64,000 bases of DNA, from NCBI GenBank assembly GCA_036346255.1, contig CM070622.1, positions 21,168,751 through 21,232,750 of the forward strand, given 5' to 3'. Both the position numbers and the translations under genes were made by a program. Below the pieces are notes generated by a model. The model was not told where the DNA came from and ran no database searches. It saw only the letters and a program-made list of their open reading frames with translations. Source of the stretch: Ampelocalamus luodianensis. Taxonomy: Eukaryota; Streptophyta; Magnoliopsida; Poales; Poaceae. The first letter of the stretch is position 1, and the number at the start of each line of letters is the position of its first letter. Positions 1-10,498 of the stretch are shown piece by piece.

Positions 1-21
1 ATCCGTGCATTATTTCTAACA
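1..21 (+). repeat. 3' end of 5' LTR of the copia element
   Basis: These bases are identical to 4987-5007 and end in CA, directly before the primer binding site. Confidence 0.9.
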
Positions 22-23
22 AG

Positions 24-34
24 TGGTATCGAGC
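24..34 (+). other. Primer binding site, tRNA-Met type
   Basis: TGGTATCGAGC starts two bases after the LTR end. It resembles the initiator tRNA-Met PBS (TGGTATCAGAGC) with one A missing. Confidence 0.8.
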
Positions 35-39
35 ACGGG

Positions 40-689
40 AGATTAGGTTTGGAGAGACACAAAAAAAAAAAAATAGCAGATCCGTTCGCCGTCGCCGTCA
101 CGTCACGTCGCTCCGTCGCGCAGATGCATCTCGCGTTAAATCGCCTCGTTCGCGCCGCACCGAGGGCTCCACGTGCGCATCGGCTTGAGCATCCCGTCGC
201 CGCCGCGCACCTTCGCCTCGTTCGCTTCCACAGCGAAACCGGTCGGCGCATCATCACTTTTATTTTCCTCGCCTCGGTCCGCGCGCTCGGCGTCGGCCGC
301 CGTCCACGGTTCAAATCGGCGCCGCGCCTCGGTCGAGTCGTTGCGTGGTTGGCGTCGCCAGCAGACGAGCAACGCCCGCACCGAGACCATCACGTGCGCC
401 CTGTTCGTGCGCGTCGAGTGAACGGCACCAGCCAAAATCAAAAGAAAAGCAAAAGCTCTCCAGCGGCACAGGTCCCAAAGAAATAATATTTCTCATAGTA
501 GCTTTGTCCTTTGAAGTTCTGTAGCTTCACGTGGAGATCCCAATTCCACATTTCTTTGCTACGTCCACACGGGAAAGAGTAACAGGAATTGGAAAATCTT
601 TGATTCAGCGTACGTAACGTGTACCAAAAGGTCGTGATTTTTGCTAGGTTTACACATATCGATCCGGCAATTTTCAGGTTTTATTCCTC
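40..689 (+). other. Copia untranslated leader with a GC-rich block
   Basis: Between the PBS and the gag start lie 650 bases. The part from about 77 to 425 is very GC- and CpG-rich, unlike the AT-rich rest of the element. Open frames run through it on both strands, but none resembles a known protein, so I treat it as leader and not as a gene. Confidence 0.6.
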
Positions 690-1625
690 ATGGCGACTTT
701 GAAGTATGATCTTCCACTCCTGGATCGAGACACAAGATTTTCGCTGTGGCAAGTCAAGATGAGAGCTGTGTTGGCACAGATGGATTTGGATGATGCATTG
801 GAAGGTTTTGCAAAAGAACCTATCGCATGGACCGCAGATGACAAGCGTAAAGACCGTAAGGCTTTATCTCAGATTCACCTTCATCTATCCAATAATATTT
901 TGCAGGATGTTTTAAAGGAGAAGGCAATTTCTTGCATTATGGTGAAATCGGAAAAAATTTGCATGACAAAGGATCTCACCAGGAAGATGCATCTCAAGCA
1001 GAAGTTGTACTCTCATAAATTGCAAGAAGGAGAATCTGTGCTTGATCATCTTTCGACGTTTAAGGAGATTGTTGCCGACCTAGAGTCGATGGAGGTAAAA
1101 TATGAGGATAAGGATTTGGGTCTTATTCTTTTGTGTTCATTTGCCTAGTTCATTTTCAAATTTCGAGATACCATATTATATAGTAGAGACACTCTCACTC
1201 TTAATGAAGTTTATGAAGCTTTGCATGCTAAGGAAAAGATGAAACAGATGGTACCTTCTGAAAATTCAAGCTCGAAAGGAGAAGGCTTGTTTATTCGTGG
1301 TAGGCAAAAGGAGAAGAACTCAAACAATGGACCTCGAGGCAAAAGTCCGAATGGCTACAAGAGCCGGTCAAAATCTAGAGGCAAGTACAAGTCGTGCAAA
1401 TATTGCAAGAAAAGTGGGCACGACATCTCTGAATGCTGGAAGCTGCAAAATAAAGAAAAGAGAACCGGTCATTATAAGCCAAAAGGTAAAACAGATGATG
1501 AAGGTAAAGCCTCTCTTGCTGCGATGATAGTCCTAATGGAGAAATCCTTGTTGCCTTTGCCGGATGTGCTAAGACCAATGATGAATGGATTCTTGATTAC
1601 GCTGTACCTTTCATATGTGTCATAA
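690..1625 (+). pseudogene. gag: Copia gag (capsid-like region and CCHC zinc knuckle), broken
   Basis: The frame opens with ATG at 690 (MATLKYDLPLLDRD), the usual start of plant copia gag proteins, and runs through the UBN2/gag-type helical region until a TAG at 1146. The same frame continues past the stop (coding resumes by 1149) into a basic region and a CCHC zinc knuckle at 1395-1436 (CKYCKKSGHDISEC). Gag packages the element RNA in the cytoplasm. The in-frame stop and later frame changes make this a pseudogene. The identification rests on the zinc knuckle and on position between the PBS and pol. Confidence 0.85.
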
Positions 1626-2990
1626 TAAGGATTGGTTTGCCACCTATGAACTGTTGAAGGTGGTACTTGTGTTGATGGGTGATAACTCATCTTGTAAGGT
1701 TGCAGAATTGGTTCAATTCGGATCAAGATGTTTGATGGTATTGTCGAACTTTGATGATGTGAGGCACATTCAGTTTGAAAAGAAACCTCATCTCTTTGAG
1801 TACTCTTGATACTAAAGGGTACAAGTATTCGTGAAGGTGGAGTTTTAAAGGTATCAAAAGGCTCTCTTATTGTGATGAAAGCTGATATTAAATCGCCAAT
1901 TTGTACCATCTGCGAGGTACTACAATATCGGTAATGTTGCTGTAATTTCAAGTTCATTATCGATTCGATGCTACTAATCTTTGGCATATGCGTCTTGGGC
2001 ATATGAGTGAACTTGGTTTGGCGAATTGAGTAAGAGAGGACTTCTTGATGGACATAGCATCAACAAACTGAAATTCAGTGAGCATTGCGTGTTTGGCAAA
2101 CACAAGAGGGTGAGATTTAATACCTCAGTTCATACTACGAAGGTATTTTAGATTATGTGCATTCGATTTATGGGGCCATCTCGTAAGACATCTCTAGGAG
2201 GTGCTCGTTATATGTTAACAATTATTGATGATTATTCTAGAAGAGTGTGGCCTTATTTCTTGAAGTATAAGTCGAAGCATTTTCAAATTTAAAGAGTGGA
2301 AGACTATGATTGAAAGGCAAACCGAAAAGAAGGTAAAGAAACTTGATCGATAATGGGATGGAATTGCTCGATGAATTTGAATCATATTGCAAGATTGAAG
2401 GCATTGTTAGGCATTACACTGCTCTGGTACTCCTCAACAAAGCGGTGTAGCCGAGCGTATGAACGAACCATCATTTCCAAGGCCCGTTGTATGTTGTCTA
2501 ATGCAGTTTGCATAGGCGTTTTGAATGAAGCCGCTTCCATCGCTTGCTATCTCATTAATCGGTCACCAAATATTGCAATTGAAAAGAAGACTCCAATTGA
2601 GGTATGGTCCGTTCCCAAAGAAATTATTCGAATTGAGAGTTTTTGGTTGTACCGCTTATGCTCATGTTGATAATGGAAAATTAGAGCCTAGAGCTATTAA
2701 GTGCATCTTTCTTGGTTATAAATCTGTGTTAAAGGGTATAAGTTGTGGAATCTCAAACAAGGAAGGTTGTGATTAGCGAAATGTTGTCTTTAATGAATCG
2801 CTATGCTTCGATAAACGCCTACTAACGTTCTGTTGAGAGTAGCGAAATTCAAGTGTTCAGTGGAGCACTCTGTTGGTTCGAGTAACACATCGATAAAGAG
2901 AATACCATTGTTCATGATGCACCTATTATTGAGCAGCCACCACAACGATCTATTGCGCTAATGTGCCTAGGAGAAAGATTAATCCACCCA
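1560..2990 (+). pseudogene. pol: Copia protease and integrase region, broken
   Basis: About 1590-1820 resembles the copia aspartic protease, but the catalytic Asp-Ser/Thr-Gly-type triplet is degenerate (D-Y-A). At 1979-2020 the pre-integrase motif LWHMRLGHMSELG is clear. The integrase core follows, with IIDDYSRRVWPYF near 2222 and a conserved stretch around 2430-2700 (AYERTIISKAR, then RSPNIAIEKKTP). Stops and shifts separate these blocks. Known role: the protease matures the polyprotein and the integrase inserts the cDNA. Neither can be made intact from this copy. Confidence 0.82.
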
Positions 2991-2994
2991 GAGG

Positions 2995-4564
2995 TTGATT
3001 GAAGAAGCTAACATTGTTGCTTATGCTTTGAGTGTAGCGAAGAAATTGAAGGTAATCTGTAACCTTCATCATACTGAGGCTATTAGTTCCACCGATTGTA
3101 ATAAGTGGATAATCGCTATGCATGATGAGATGGAGTCACTTGAAAAGAATGTCACTTGGGAATTAGTGAAATTGCCAAAGGAGAAGAAGCCTGTTCGTTG
3201 TAAGTGGATTTTCAAAAGAAAGGAAGGTATTTCTTCTACGAACCAAGAAGGTATAAAGCAAGGTTGGTTGCTAAAGGCTATAGTCAAATTCAAGGTATTG
3301 ATTTTAATGATGTCTTTTCCCCAGTTGTGAAGCATAGCTCTATTCGCACTTTACTCAGTATTGTTGCCATGCATGATTATGAACTTGAGCAATTAGATGT
3401 TAAAACTACATTCTTACATGGGGAGTTGGAAGAAGACATTTATATGGACCAACCTGAAGGTTTTGTTATTCCTGGAAAAGAACACCTTGTTTGTAGATTA
3501 AAGAAATCTCTTTATGGTTTGAAGCAGTCTCCTAGGCAATGGTATAAGAGATTTGACTCCTTTATGCTCTCTCATAATTTTAAGCGGTCTGATTACGACA
3601 GTTGTGTCTATTTAAAGACTGTTAATGGTTCAGCCATTTATTTGCTTCTCTATGTTGATGATATGTTAATTGCTGCAAAAGATAAGTCAGAAAAAGCAAA
3701 ACTGAAAGCACAATTAAGTAATAAATTTGAGATGAAGGACCTAGGTGCAGCAAAGAAAATTCTCGGCATGGAGATTTTTAGAGAGAGAAAATCTGGCAAG
3801 TTATACCTTAGTCAAAAAGGTTATATTGAGAAGGTTCTTCGTCGTTTTAATATGCATGATGCAAAACCAGTGAGTACTCCATTAGCTACGCATTTCAGAT
3901 TATCTTCGGCTTTATGTCCCGAGTCGATTATGATATTGAGTACATGTCTAGAGTTCCATATTCCGTCAGATTGGTTCTCTTATGTATGCCATGATTTGTT
4001 CTCGTCCGATTTATCTCATGCAATCGAGTGTTGTCGGTAGATATATGGCTAATCTGGAAAAGAGCATTGGAAAGCGATTCGGTGGATATTCAGATATTTG
4101 CGTGGCACTTCTAATGCTTGTTTGCGCTTGGGAATTCTAGAGATGGACTTGTTGGTTATGTTGATTCGATTATCTTGGTGATTTGGACAAGAGGAGGTCT
4201 CTCACGAGTTATGTTTTCACCATTGGTGGTTGTCTTTATTAGTTGGAAGGCAAGTTTGCAAACATCGTTGCTTTATCTACCACCAAGCGAGATACATGGC
4301 TATTTCTCAAGCTTGTAAAGAAGCTATTTGGTTGAGAGGTTTGTATCTTGAGCTTTGTGGAGATAATTCTTGCACTACTATATTTTGTGATAGTCGAGTG
4401 CTATATGCCTTACAAAGGATCAGATGTTCCATGAGAGAACAAAGCACATTGATGTGAGATATCACTTTATTCGAGGTGTTATTGCTCAAGGTGATGTCAA
4501 AGTGTGCAAAATAAGTACTCATGATAATCCAAATGATATGATGACAAAGCCGTTCCTTTACTAA
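2995..4564 (+). pseudogene. pol: Copia reverse transcriptase and RNase H, broken
   Basis: An RT_2-type reverse transcriptase runs from about 3090 to 3900 with one shift near 3230. Landmarks are RLVAKGYSQIQGIDF, LDVKTTFLHGELEEDIYM, LKKSLYGLKQSPRQWYKRF and the catalytic YVDDM at 3651-3665. RNase H follows at about 4140-4564 in changing frames (GYVDS; ISQACKEAIWLRGLY; NPNDMMTKPF) and ends at a TAA at 4562. The domain order identifies Ty1/copia. The RT frame is the longest intact piece of the element, so decay is moderate. Confidence 0.9.
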
Positions 4565-4701
4565 GTTTGAGCTTTGCTCAAGCTTAGTTGGTATTACTGA
4601 TCTAGTCCTAGAGACTAGTTGGCGCATGGTGATTTTTATCTTATTATGGAGATATTTGATGATTGATGATTCTTCATTATGCTGCAAGAGGAAATTCGTC
4701 T

Positions 4702-4713
4702 CAAGGTGGAGAT
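4702..4713 (+). other. Polypurine tract of the copia element
   Basis: The purine-rich CAAGGTGGAGAT directly precedes the 3' LTR start, where plus-strand DNA synthesis would be primed. Confidence 0.75.
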
Positions 4714-5007
4714 TGTTGAAATAAGGGATATATTGTGATCCGAATTTCTAATATGGAAGTGTCCGGATTAGTTACCATATTAGCGGATTAGTTTCCTACT
4801 TGGACTCTAAGTCCTTTTACCCTTTATATACCTCTTGTAAGCGCGCGGGAGAGTTGGCGCTGACGCCTCATTGTAATCCCCGGCGTTCTGTAATCGCTCC
4901 ACATATAGTGTTCATCGCCGGTTGGCGCCCGTGGTTTTTTCCCGCAAGGGTTTTCCACGTAAAATTCGTGTCTCTTGTCCCTGTTGATCCGTGCATTATT
5001 TCTAACA
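4714..5007 (+). repeat. 3' LTR of the copia element (294 bp)
   Basis: It begins TGTTGAAATA and ends TTTCTAACA, so it has the TG...CA ends. A TATA-like TTTATATA lies at 4823-4830, a likely promoter. The end matches the first 21 bases of the window. Confidence 0.92.
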
Positions 5008-5127
5008 GTTTCAGTGGAGCATGTGAGCAGCGAGAAGCAGTGTGCAGACATCCTGACTAAAGCACTACCAAGGGTAAAATTTGCTGAAATGCGAGAGCTT
5101 CTGGGCGTCAGAGATCTCCTAGTTTAA
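5008..5127 (+). pseudogene. pol: Older copia element: C-terminal end of RNase H
   Basis: The frame from 5008 reads VEHVSSEKQCADILTKALPR and ends in TAA at 5125-5127. This is the conserved C-terminus of copia polyproteins. The upstream part is missing because the younger element at 1-5007 is inserted here. The frame has no defect over its 39 codons. Confidence 0.88.
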
Positions 5128-5147
5128 GTCAGGATTAGGGAGGTGAA

Positions 5148-5350
5148 TGTTGCTTGTAATCCTGACTTGGTCAGGTTTGTTATTTGTACCGAGTCTTCAG
5201 TTAGTGTGTGTGTGTCTTCAGTTAGTGGGTGCTAGCATTTTCTGTTACTGCACGGTGTGCGCAAGCGTCGTAGGTGTAGTGGCCGGCAAAACCGGATCGT
5301 AGCTTGACTCTCTAGCTCTAGTTGAAACAGTTTGAGTCTTTTTTATCGCA
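5148..5350 (+). repeat. 3' LTR remnant of the older copia element
   Basis: A purine tract (GGATTAGGGAGGTGA, 5132-5146) precedes TGTTGCTTGT at 5148, the expected LTR start. The right end is uncertain. A possible TG...CA end lies at 5329, and nothing LTR-like is clear past 5350. Confidence 0.6.
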
Positions 5351-6151
5351 TCAAGTAGCAGTCGAGAAATACATCCAGAAAATTGCCCCACGTATTGCCT
5401 CTGAACTTTGTCGTCCATCTGTTCTTCTGAACTTTACTGTTCATCATCTGAAACTCCGGTATCTGTAATTGATTGGGCGCATAGACTCTGTGCTTGATCC
5501 CAACACCCGGCTCACTCGCCTGAATACTGGATGCAGCCAGCCTAACGCAGCATTCATGCAACTCTGGCTTCCTCCCACGGACAGCTGGGCCGATTGCTTC
5601 TTCCTCCTTTGGCCTGTCTTCTTCTTCCTCAGAACAATGACGCTTTCCTCTGTGTTCACCGCCATGAGTGGTCCTGAACATGGAGGTTTAACAATAAGCT
5701 AGCAGCATCCTGCATTGAGTTCGTTACATCAGTATTGTAGCTGCATCAGGAGTAAATGAGTAATAAAGCGACAGACGCTGCCAGCAAGGGACACAGTTGC
5801 CAGTGGCATTGTCCAGCCAGTGATGGGCCGAACGGGCCGTGTATGACACGTTGCTGTCTGGTTGCACTGCGAGTGCGTAAGCATTGTTGTTTGGTGGTGA
5901 GTAACATAGCCCATGGCTTCCTATCATCATCATATGGATATTGGATTGGGCCCTGCGTAAAGCCTGAACTCCTCCTGTTACGATGTTGGCCGGGGATGCT
6001 TGATGCTTCTGTCACTGTGGGAATCTGCAAGTGGCAGCTTGTGCCGACTGCCGAATTTGCTTGCTTGCAAAGCATTGTTTGCATTCAAGATTTGAAATGG
6101 CATACTAGCTTTCATTGCAGGAAGAGTTGCAGATGATGAGCTTTTTGTCTT
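5351..6151. other. Unique stretch with no supported gene
   Basis: Open frames exist on both strands. A minus frame starting at 5665 encodes a Lys/Arg-rich segment, but none shows splice structure or a family motif. This DNA lies just outside the left edge of the CBP60 duplication. Confidence 0.5.
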
Positions 6152-7592
6152 GGTTGTGGTGAATCAATTTACTTATTGCGAAATCCTCCTGTGGAATCAA
6201 ACTTGGACTGCACTAGTGCATCAAGTTTGTGAGTCTTGAACGGAAACAGGACAACTAATCCTCAGATCTCCAGGGTTCCATCCAGGTTGCTAGGATAGGA
6301 GCATCAGGGCATGGTACCATTGCACTTGCACGCATCTGTGTGACCTTTGTCTCCCAAGTCGTAACTGATGAGAAGCAAGCGGCTGCCTCGGATACCGTAT
6401 GTGAGCTAGGGACAGGGCAGGGCGCGCGCACACGCCCAAAGTGGCTGGGAGCATCGGCATCGTGTGCTCGCTAAAGGCGGCTTTTCTCCTCACATGGACG
6501 GGGGGTGCCACTGCCACTTTCTTTCCGAGAGATTTGAAGACAGCAGCATATTTAGCAGTGGTAAAAGAGCATGATGTAAGCCGCTTTCTAGGGGCCAGCA
6601 AAGGCGAATGATAGAGCTGAGCCACCAGTGGCTCTGCCGCTATCTGCTTCGTTATCCTGGGGGAGGGCCTGCAGTGCAGATACCTGATTTTGCACTTTCT
6701 AGGATTCCTTTTCGGGAATTTGGGGGGAGAATAGAAATCCGTTTGTCTGTCTGTCCTACTGGCTGCTGCATGTCAGCATATCTGCTCATCGGAAAATAAA
6801 TAAGAAAGCATTTATTAGTAAGACCGGTTTAAGTTTGTTGTGCTACTCCATAGCTCAGGAGAACAGAAATGGTCTGGCCATTCGAATTGCCAGCTGAACA
6901 TATTCATTCATTAGTAAGTTCATTTACAGTTGAATGAAGCGAAGAAGAGAAAGGGAAAGGGAAAAGGAAAGAGAAAGGCCCTGTCATTTCATTTAATTTT
7001 CCATCTCTCCGTGTACAGGCACACGAATGCGATGCAGTGCAAGGAAGAGGAATTCTTGATCCTTACTTCGTTTCCCTCCCTCCACTTTGCGCTTTCTTTC
7101 TTCCCTCCTTCCCTGCGAGCACCCAAGAGCAGCTCCCCCGCGAAAAGATCACCTTTGTACCCATCTTTCAGCCCCAAAGCCTACACACCCCGCCATTCCA
7201 TAGCCAGTTAGCCACCACCACCACCGCTCTGCTTCCCGGAAGCTTCTCCAATCCAACCATGCGCCACCACGTACGGCCCGCCTCCCGATGCGCCGGGCGC
7301 TTCCCATCTCCACCTCCACCACCTCCATGCACGGCCATGCAATGCATAGCTCGCCGCTTTGCCGCTTTCTGACAAAATTCCGCGCCCTTTTGGCGACTGC
7401 ATTGAAAGAGAGGAGGAGGAGAAAAGCCCGGTGGGTGGGTGTGCCCGAATCTAGGCATTTCTAGGGATTCTGATGAGGCGCGCGCCGCTTTACGATCTTT
7501 GCCGGCCGGGGAGCGTGTCCGTGACGAGACCGACCCCCATCCCCCCCGTGGGAGAAGCTTCCACGCTGCTTCCTCTGCTTCTTGCCCCCCGC

Positions 7593-7600
7593 TATTTATA
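7593..7600 (+). promoter_or_regulatory. TATA box of CBP60 copy 1
   Basis: TATTTATA lies 101 bases before the ATG in a GC-rich context and is repeated identically in copy 2. Confidence 0.7.
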
Positions 7601-7700
7601 GTCGACGTGGTCACTGCTCAGGGTTTTACGGTGGTCACCTCAGGTGAAGTGAACTGAAGCGAGTTCAGTGCGTTGGTTGCGCTGCATTGCGGCGGTCGGG

Positions 7701-10066
7701 ATGGACTTGAAGAGGGTTTTGGACGTGGAGGAGGAGGTGGTGGACGGCGACGAGGAGGAGCTCGCCTGCCCGGAGGCCAAGCGCCGGCGAACGTTCCCCA
7801 AGTGAGTGCATGTTGCACAGTTCATTTCTGCTTGTATTGTACAGAACGGTTTCGGGAGTTAGTTTCTGACGCCTTGTGCCTTTGCCCCTGTGCAGTAGCT
7901 CGATGCAGGAGGCCATTGGCGCGGAGTACATGCAGAGGCATCTGCCCAAGCTGGAGCCGTTTCTGCGCAGAGTTGTAAGCACTTCTACTGGTAGCCATTA
8001 AGGCCATCGTGCTCCTGCCGAGTTAGCTTCAACAGATTTCTAATGGTGGTATCTGTCATTCTGTTGTGAATTCAGGTGCAGGAAGAGGTGCACAATGTCC
8101 TTGTCCGCCACATTGATTCGGCGCACAGGTTAGCTTCTATATACTAACTGCATTTAGTGTTTGAAGCCCAGACTGCTTATATCTTTTGGAGTTGCGGGAA
8201 TACAGTACTGCGTCTTTCGCAGTGTTACGTTAGCAAAGCTACAAGCGCCATTGACATGTTACATAAGTTTACTACTAAATTGCTAATACTGACAAAATGG
8301 CAATAACCTTGTTTCAAAAACAAAATGGCAATAACATAGACAAGATATAACTCTGTTGATTTTTCAACTGTTTTATGTTCATGTTGAGTATTGCTGGAAT
8401 TTACAATTTAAATGTTGTAAGAAACATTCTGTACCTGAACTTGCTACTCATAGTACCATTAAATTCCTCTGGATTGTTGCCTTGGTATTTTTACAGAACT
8501 GATGCTGTCAGTCCAGTGTTAGTCTTTCACTTTTTGACTGCTAAATCTACTTTGCCACAAGTGTCAATATATATTTTCTTGCTTTTCAGTTGGTATGTTC
8601 ATGACTTAACTTCTGTTATGCATTGTTCAGGCTTCCCCTTCAAATAAAGCCAAGCAGTAAACGATACAAGCTGCAATTTCAGGGCAATCTGCCTCAGACC
8701 CTTTTCACAGGCAACAGAGTGGAAGGGAGAACAAGCAGCCTCTTCGAATTGTTCTCACTGACGCTGTCAATAACCAGATAATCACCTCTGGTCCCTTATC
8801 CTCAATGAAGGTTGAACTCCTCGTTCTTGATGGTGATTTCAACGCCGATGAGCGCTTGGAGTACACTGAGGAGGAGTTCAGTGAAAGTACAGTCTTTGAA
8901 AGAGAAGGCAAGAGGCCTCTCTTGTCCGGTGAGGTGATAATTGTTCTTGAGAAAGGCGTTGCTTCTATCCGCGATATTTCTTTCACGGACAACTCCAGCT
9001 GGATAAGAAGCAGGAAGTTCAGACTTGGTGCGAGGATTTCTCGGGCCAGTTCCATCGAAGAAAGAGTGCAGGAAGCTGTGAGCAATCCTTTTCTAGTGAA
9101 GGATCACCGTGGTGAAGGTAAGTCATAATTATTCACATTCAACCTGCCATAATTTTTTTTGTTCATCAAACCTTCTTCCTTGTAGTTTTGAGACAGCAAC
9201 TAATTTAACTTCCATGTTTCAGTTTACAAGAAGCATCATCCTCCTGCATTAGCGGATGATGTATGGCGTTTGGAGAAAATTGGAAAAGACGGTGTTTTCC
9301 ACAAGAAGCTTGCAGACTTTGGAATTCACACTGTTCAAGACTTCCTCAGGAACTTGATGATAGATCAATATAGACTGCGCAGCGTAAGAAACCTACCATT
9401 TTTACAGTCTTCTGTTTCAGGTTTACTGCTTTGTCCAAACTAACTGGAGCTTCCATTCTCATCCTGTACTATATTGAAATTTTCAGTTACTTGGCAGTGG
9501 AATGTCAAACAAAATGTGGGAAGCAACTGTTGAGCATGCGCGGGAGTGCGTTCTAGACGACAAGGTTTACTCCTATTGCAGTGGGCATGGAATCATTCTT
9601 TTGTTCAATTGCATCCATGAAATTGTTGGTGTAATAGTTGGGAGTCACTGCTTCACTTTGAATGCTCTCACTCCTACACAGAAGGTAAGCAACAGAAAAA
9701 GCCTTGCAAGTTTCAATCATCGACATTGATAGATGAAAGGAATAATCATATCATGAACAGCATCTAGACTATGTAGTATATACAAAAGCAGTTCATTCGG
9801 ATTAGCAATATCTTTGTCTCTAGAACAATGTGCCAATGCCATCAAATGACAGGCACCCAGCTCATCATATCCTAACCTGTTGCACATTACATCACTTTGC
9901 AGGCACTGGTGGTGAAGTTGCAGCAAGACGCTTACAAGTTTCCAAACCGCATTGTCGAATTCAAAGTGCAGTCCCAGTGCGTCAACCAGTCACCCACGAT
10001 TCAGGCCCGCCTGCGCCGATGCCAGTTTAGCGAGTGCGCAGATCCTCAACCTTCCTCAAGGTGTTC
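7701..10066 (+). pseudogene. CBP60: CBP60 copy 1, truncated and frameshifted
   Basis: The exons match copy 2: 7701-7801, 7896-7974, 8076-8128, 8631-9117, 9223-9383, 9487-9684, then 9903 into the breakpoint at 10066. Splice sites are intact. Exon 4 is 487 bp where copy 2 has 488: a run of three G at 8725-8727 replaces four, shifting the frame within the conserved domain. A second run (three C against four near 10005) shifts exon 7. The terminal exon is absent, and the gene runs into retrotransposon sequence. As written it cannot encode the full protein. The defects could be real mutations or consensus errors, because both indels lie in homopolymers. Confidence 0.92.
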
Positions 10067-10498
10067 CACTCGAGGCCGGCGCGGCCGGGACCGGTGAGTG
10101 CCGATCCACTTTATTGCTCGATACCATTGTTGGAGTCTACAATCTTTGCACTTGGGTTTAGTTCCGAGAGGGAAGGGATGAGAGGAAGAGGTTACCATCC
10201 GTTGCATTAGAGGAGGAGTAGGACATGGCGGCGCGATCGTCGGGAAGACGAAGACGGGCGCGGCGTCGGAACCGGCGAAGAAGACGGCGTGGTGCTTCCG
10301 CCGCTAGCTACGCCTCGTGATCGGTTAGGTTTTGTTGGTGGGGACCGCTCGACGAACCTCGCACTCGAGCCGCCGCCCCCACCCTTTATGTATAGCGCAG
10401 CGACGGGGCCCACCACCAAGATGGACCGACGCCCGATCGGGCGCTGGATCAAGGGTGGCATTTGGCCGTTGGGCCAAATGCCTGAGATCACACTAACA
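10067..10498 (-). mobile_element. Fragment of a minus-strand LTR retrotransposon between the two CBP60 copies
   Basis: On the minus strand this reads as an LTR (10498 down to 10128), a PBS (ATGGTATCGAGC, 10116-10127) and about 49 bases of GC-rich leader that end abruptly at CBP60 exon 7. Only the 5' part of the element is present. The five bases outside the LTR end (GGTTG, 10499-10503) also occur at 6152-6156 in copy 1, as expected if the element had inserted at that site. Confidence 0.85.
10128..10498 (-). repeat. 371-bp LTR, minus orientation
   Basis: On the minus strand it starts TGTTAGTGTG and ends GACTCCAACA, and is followed directly by a tRNA-Met-type PBS. A TATA-like TATACATAAAG lies at 10384-10394 (minus). 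A perfect 9-bp inverted repeat with a 4-base loop lies at 10459-10480. Confidence 0.85.

Larger units (their letters stand above)
1..5007 (+). mobile_element. Ty1/copia LTR retrotransposon, decayed, 5' LTR cut by window edge
   Basis: The window opens on the last 21 bases of a 5' LTR, which match the end of the 3' LTR at 4987-5007 exactly. They are followed by a primer binding site, a GC-rich leader, gag, protease, integrase, reverse transcriptase and RNase H remnants in Ty1/copia order (integrase before RT), a polypurine tract and a complete 3' LTR. The frame is broken by many stops and shifts, so the copy is not autonomous. It is inserted in the RNase H end of an older copia element that resumes at 5008. 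The 5' target duplication lies outside the window and cannot be checked. Confidence 0.95.
6152..10066 (+). repeat. Tandem duplication, copy 1 (about 3.9 kb)
   Basis: This segment matches 10499-14421 almost base for base, at an offset of about 4347-4355. It covers about 1.5 kb of promoter DNA and CBP60 exons 1-7. Differences are a few substitutions and 1-bp changes in homopolymer runs. Similarity starts at GGTTGTGG and stops abruptly inside exon 7. Confidence 0.95.

Noticed and set aside
49..486. Open frames of 60-145 codons on both strands in the copia leader
   Set aside because: They follow from GC-rich composition in the non-coding leader. No family motif is present and both strands are open.
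5343..5681. Minus-strand frame of 112 codons with a Lys/Glu-rich segment
   Set aside because: It overlaps the end of an LTR remnant, has no recognisable domain and no matching exon nearby. A real exon cannot be excluded but is not supported.
6290..6625. Minus-strand frame in the CBP60 promoter, repeated at 10637-11137
   Set aside because: It is open in both copies only because the copies are nearly identical. It has no family resemblance and lies in promoter DNA.
7037..7825. Several open frames around the CBP60 first exon on both strands
   Set aside because: They are GC-driven shadows of the promoter and exon 1. Splice-consistent exons explain the real gene.
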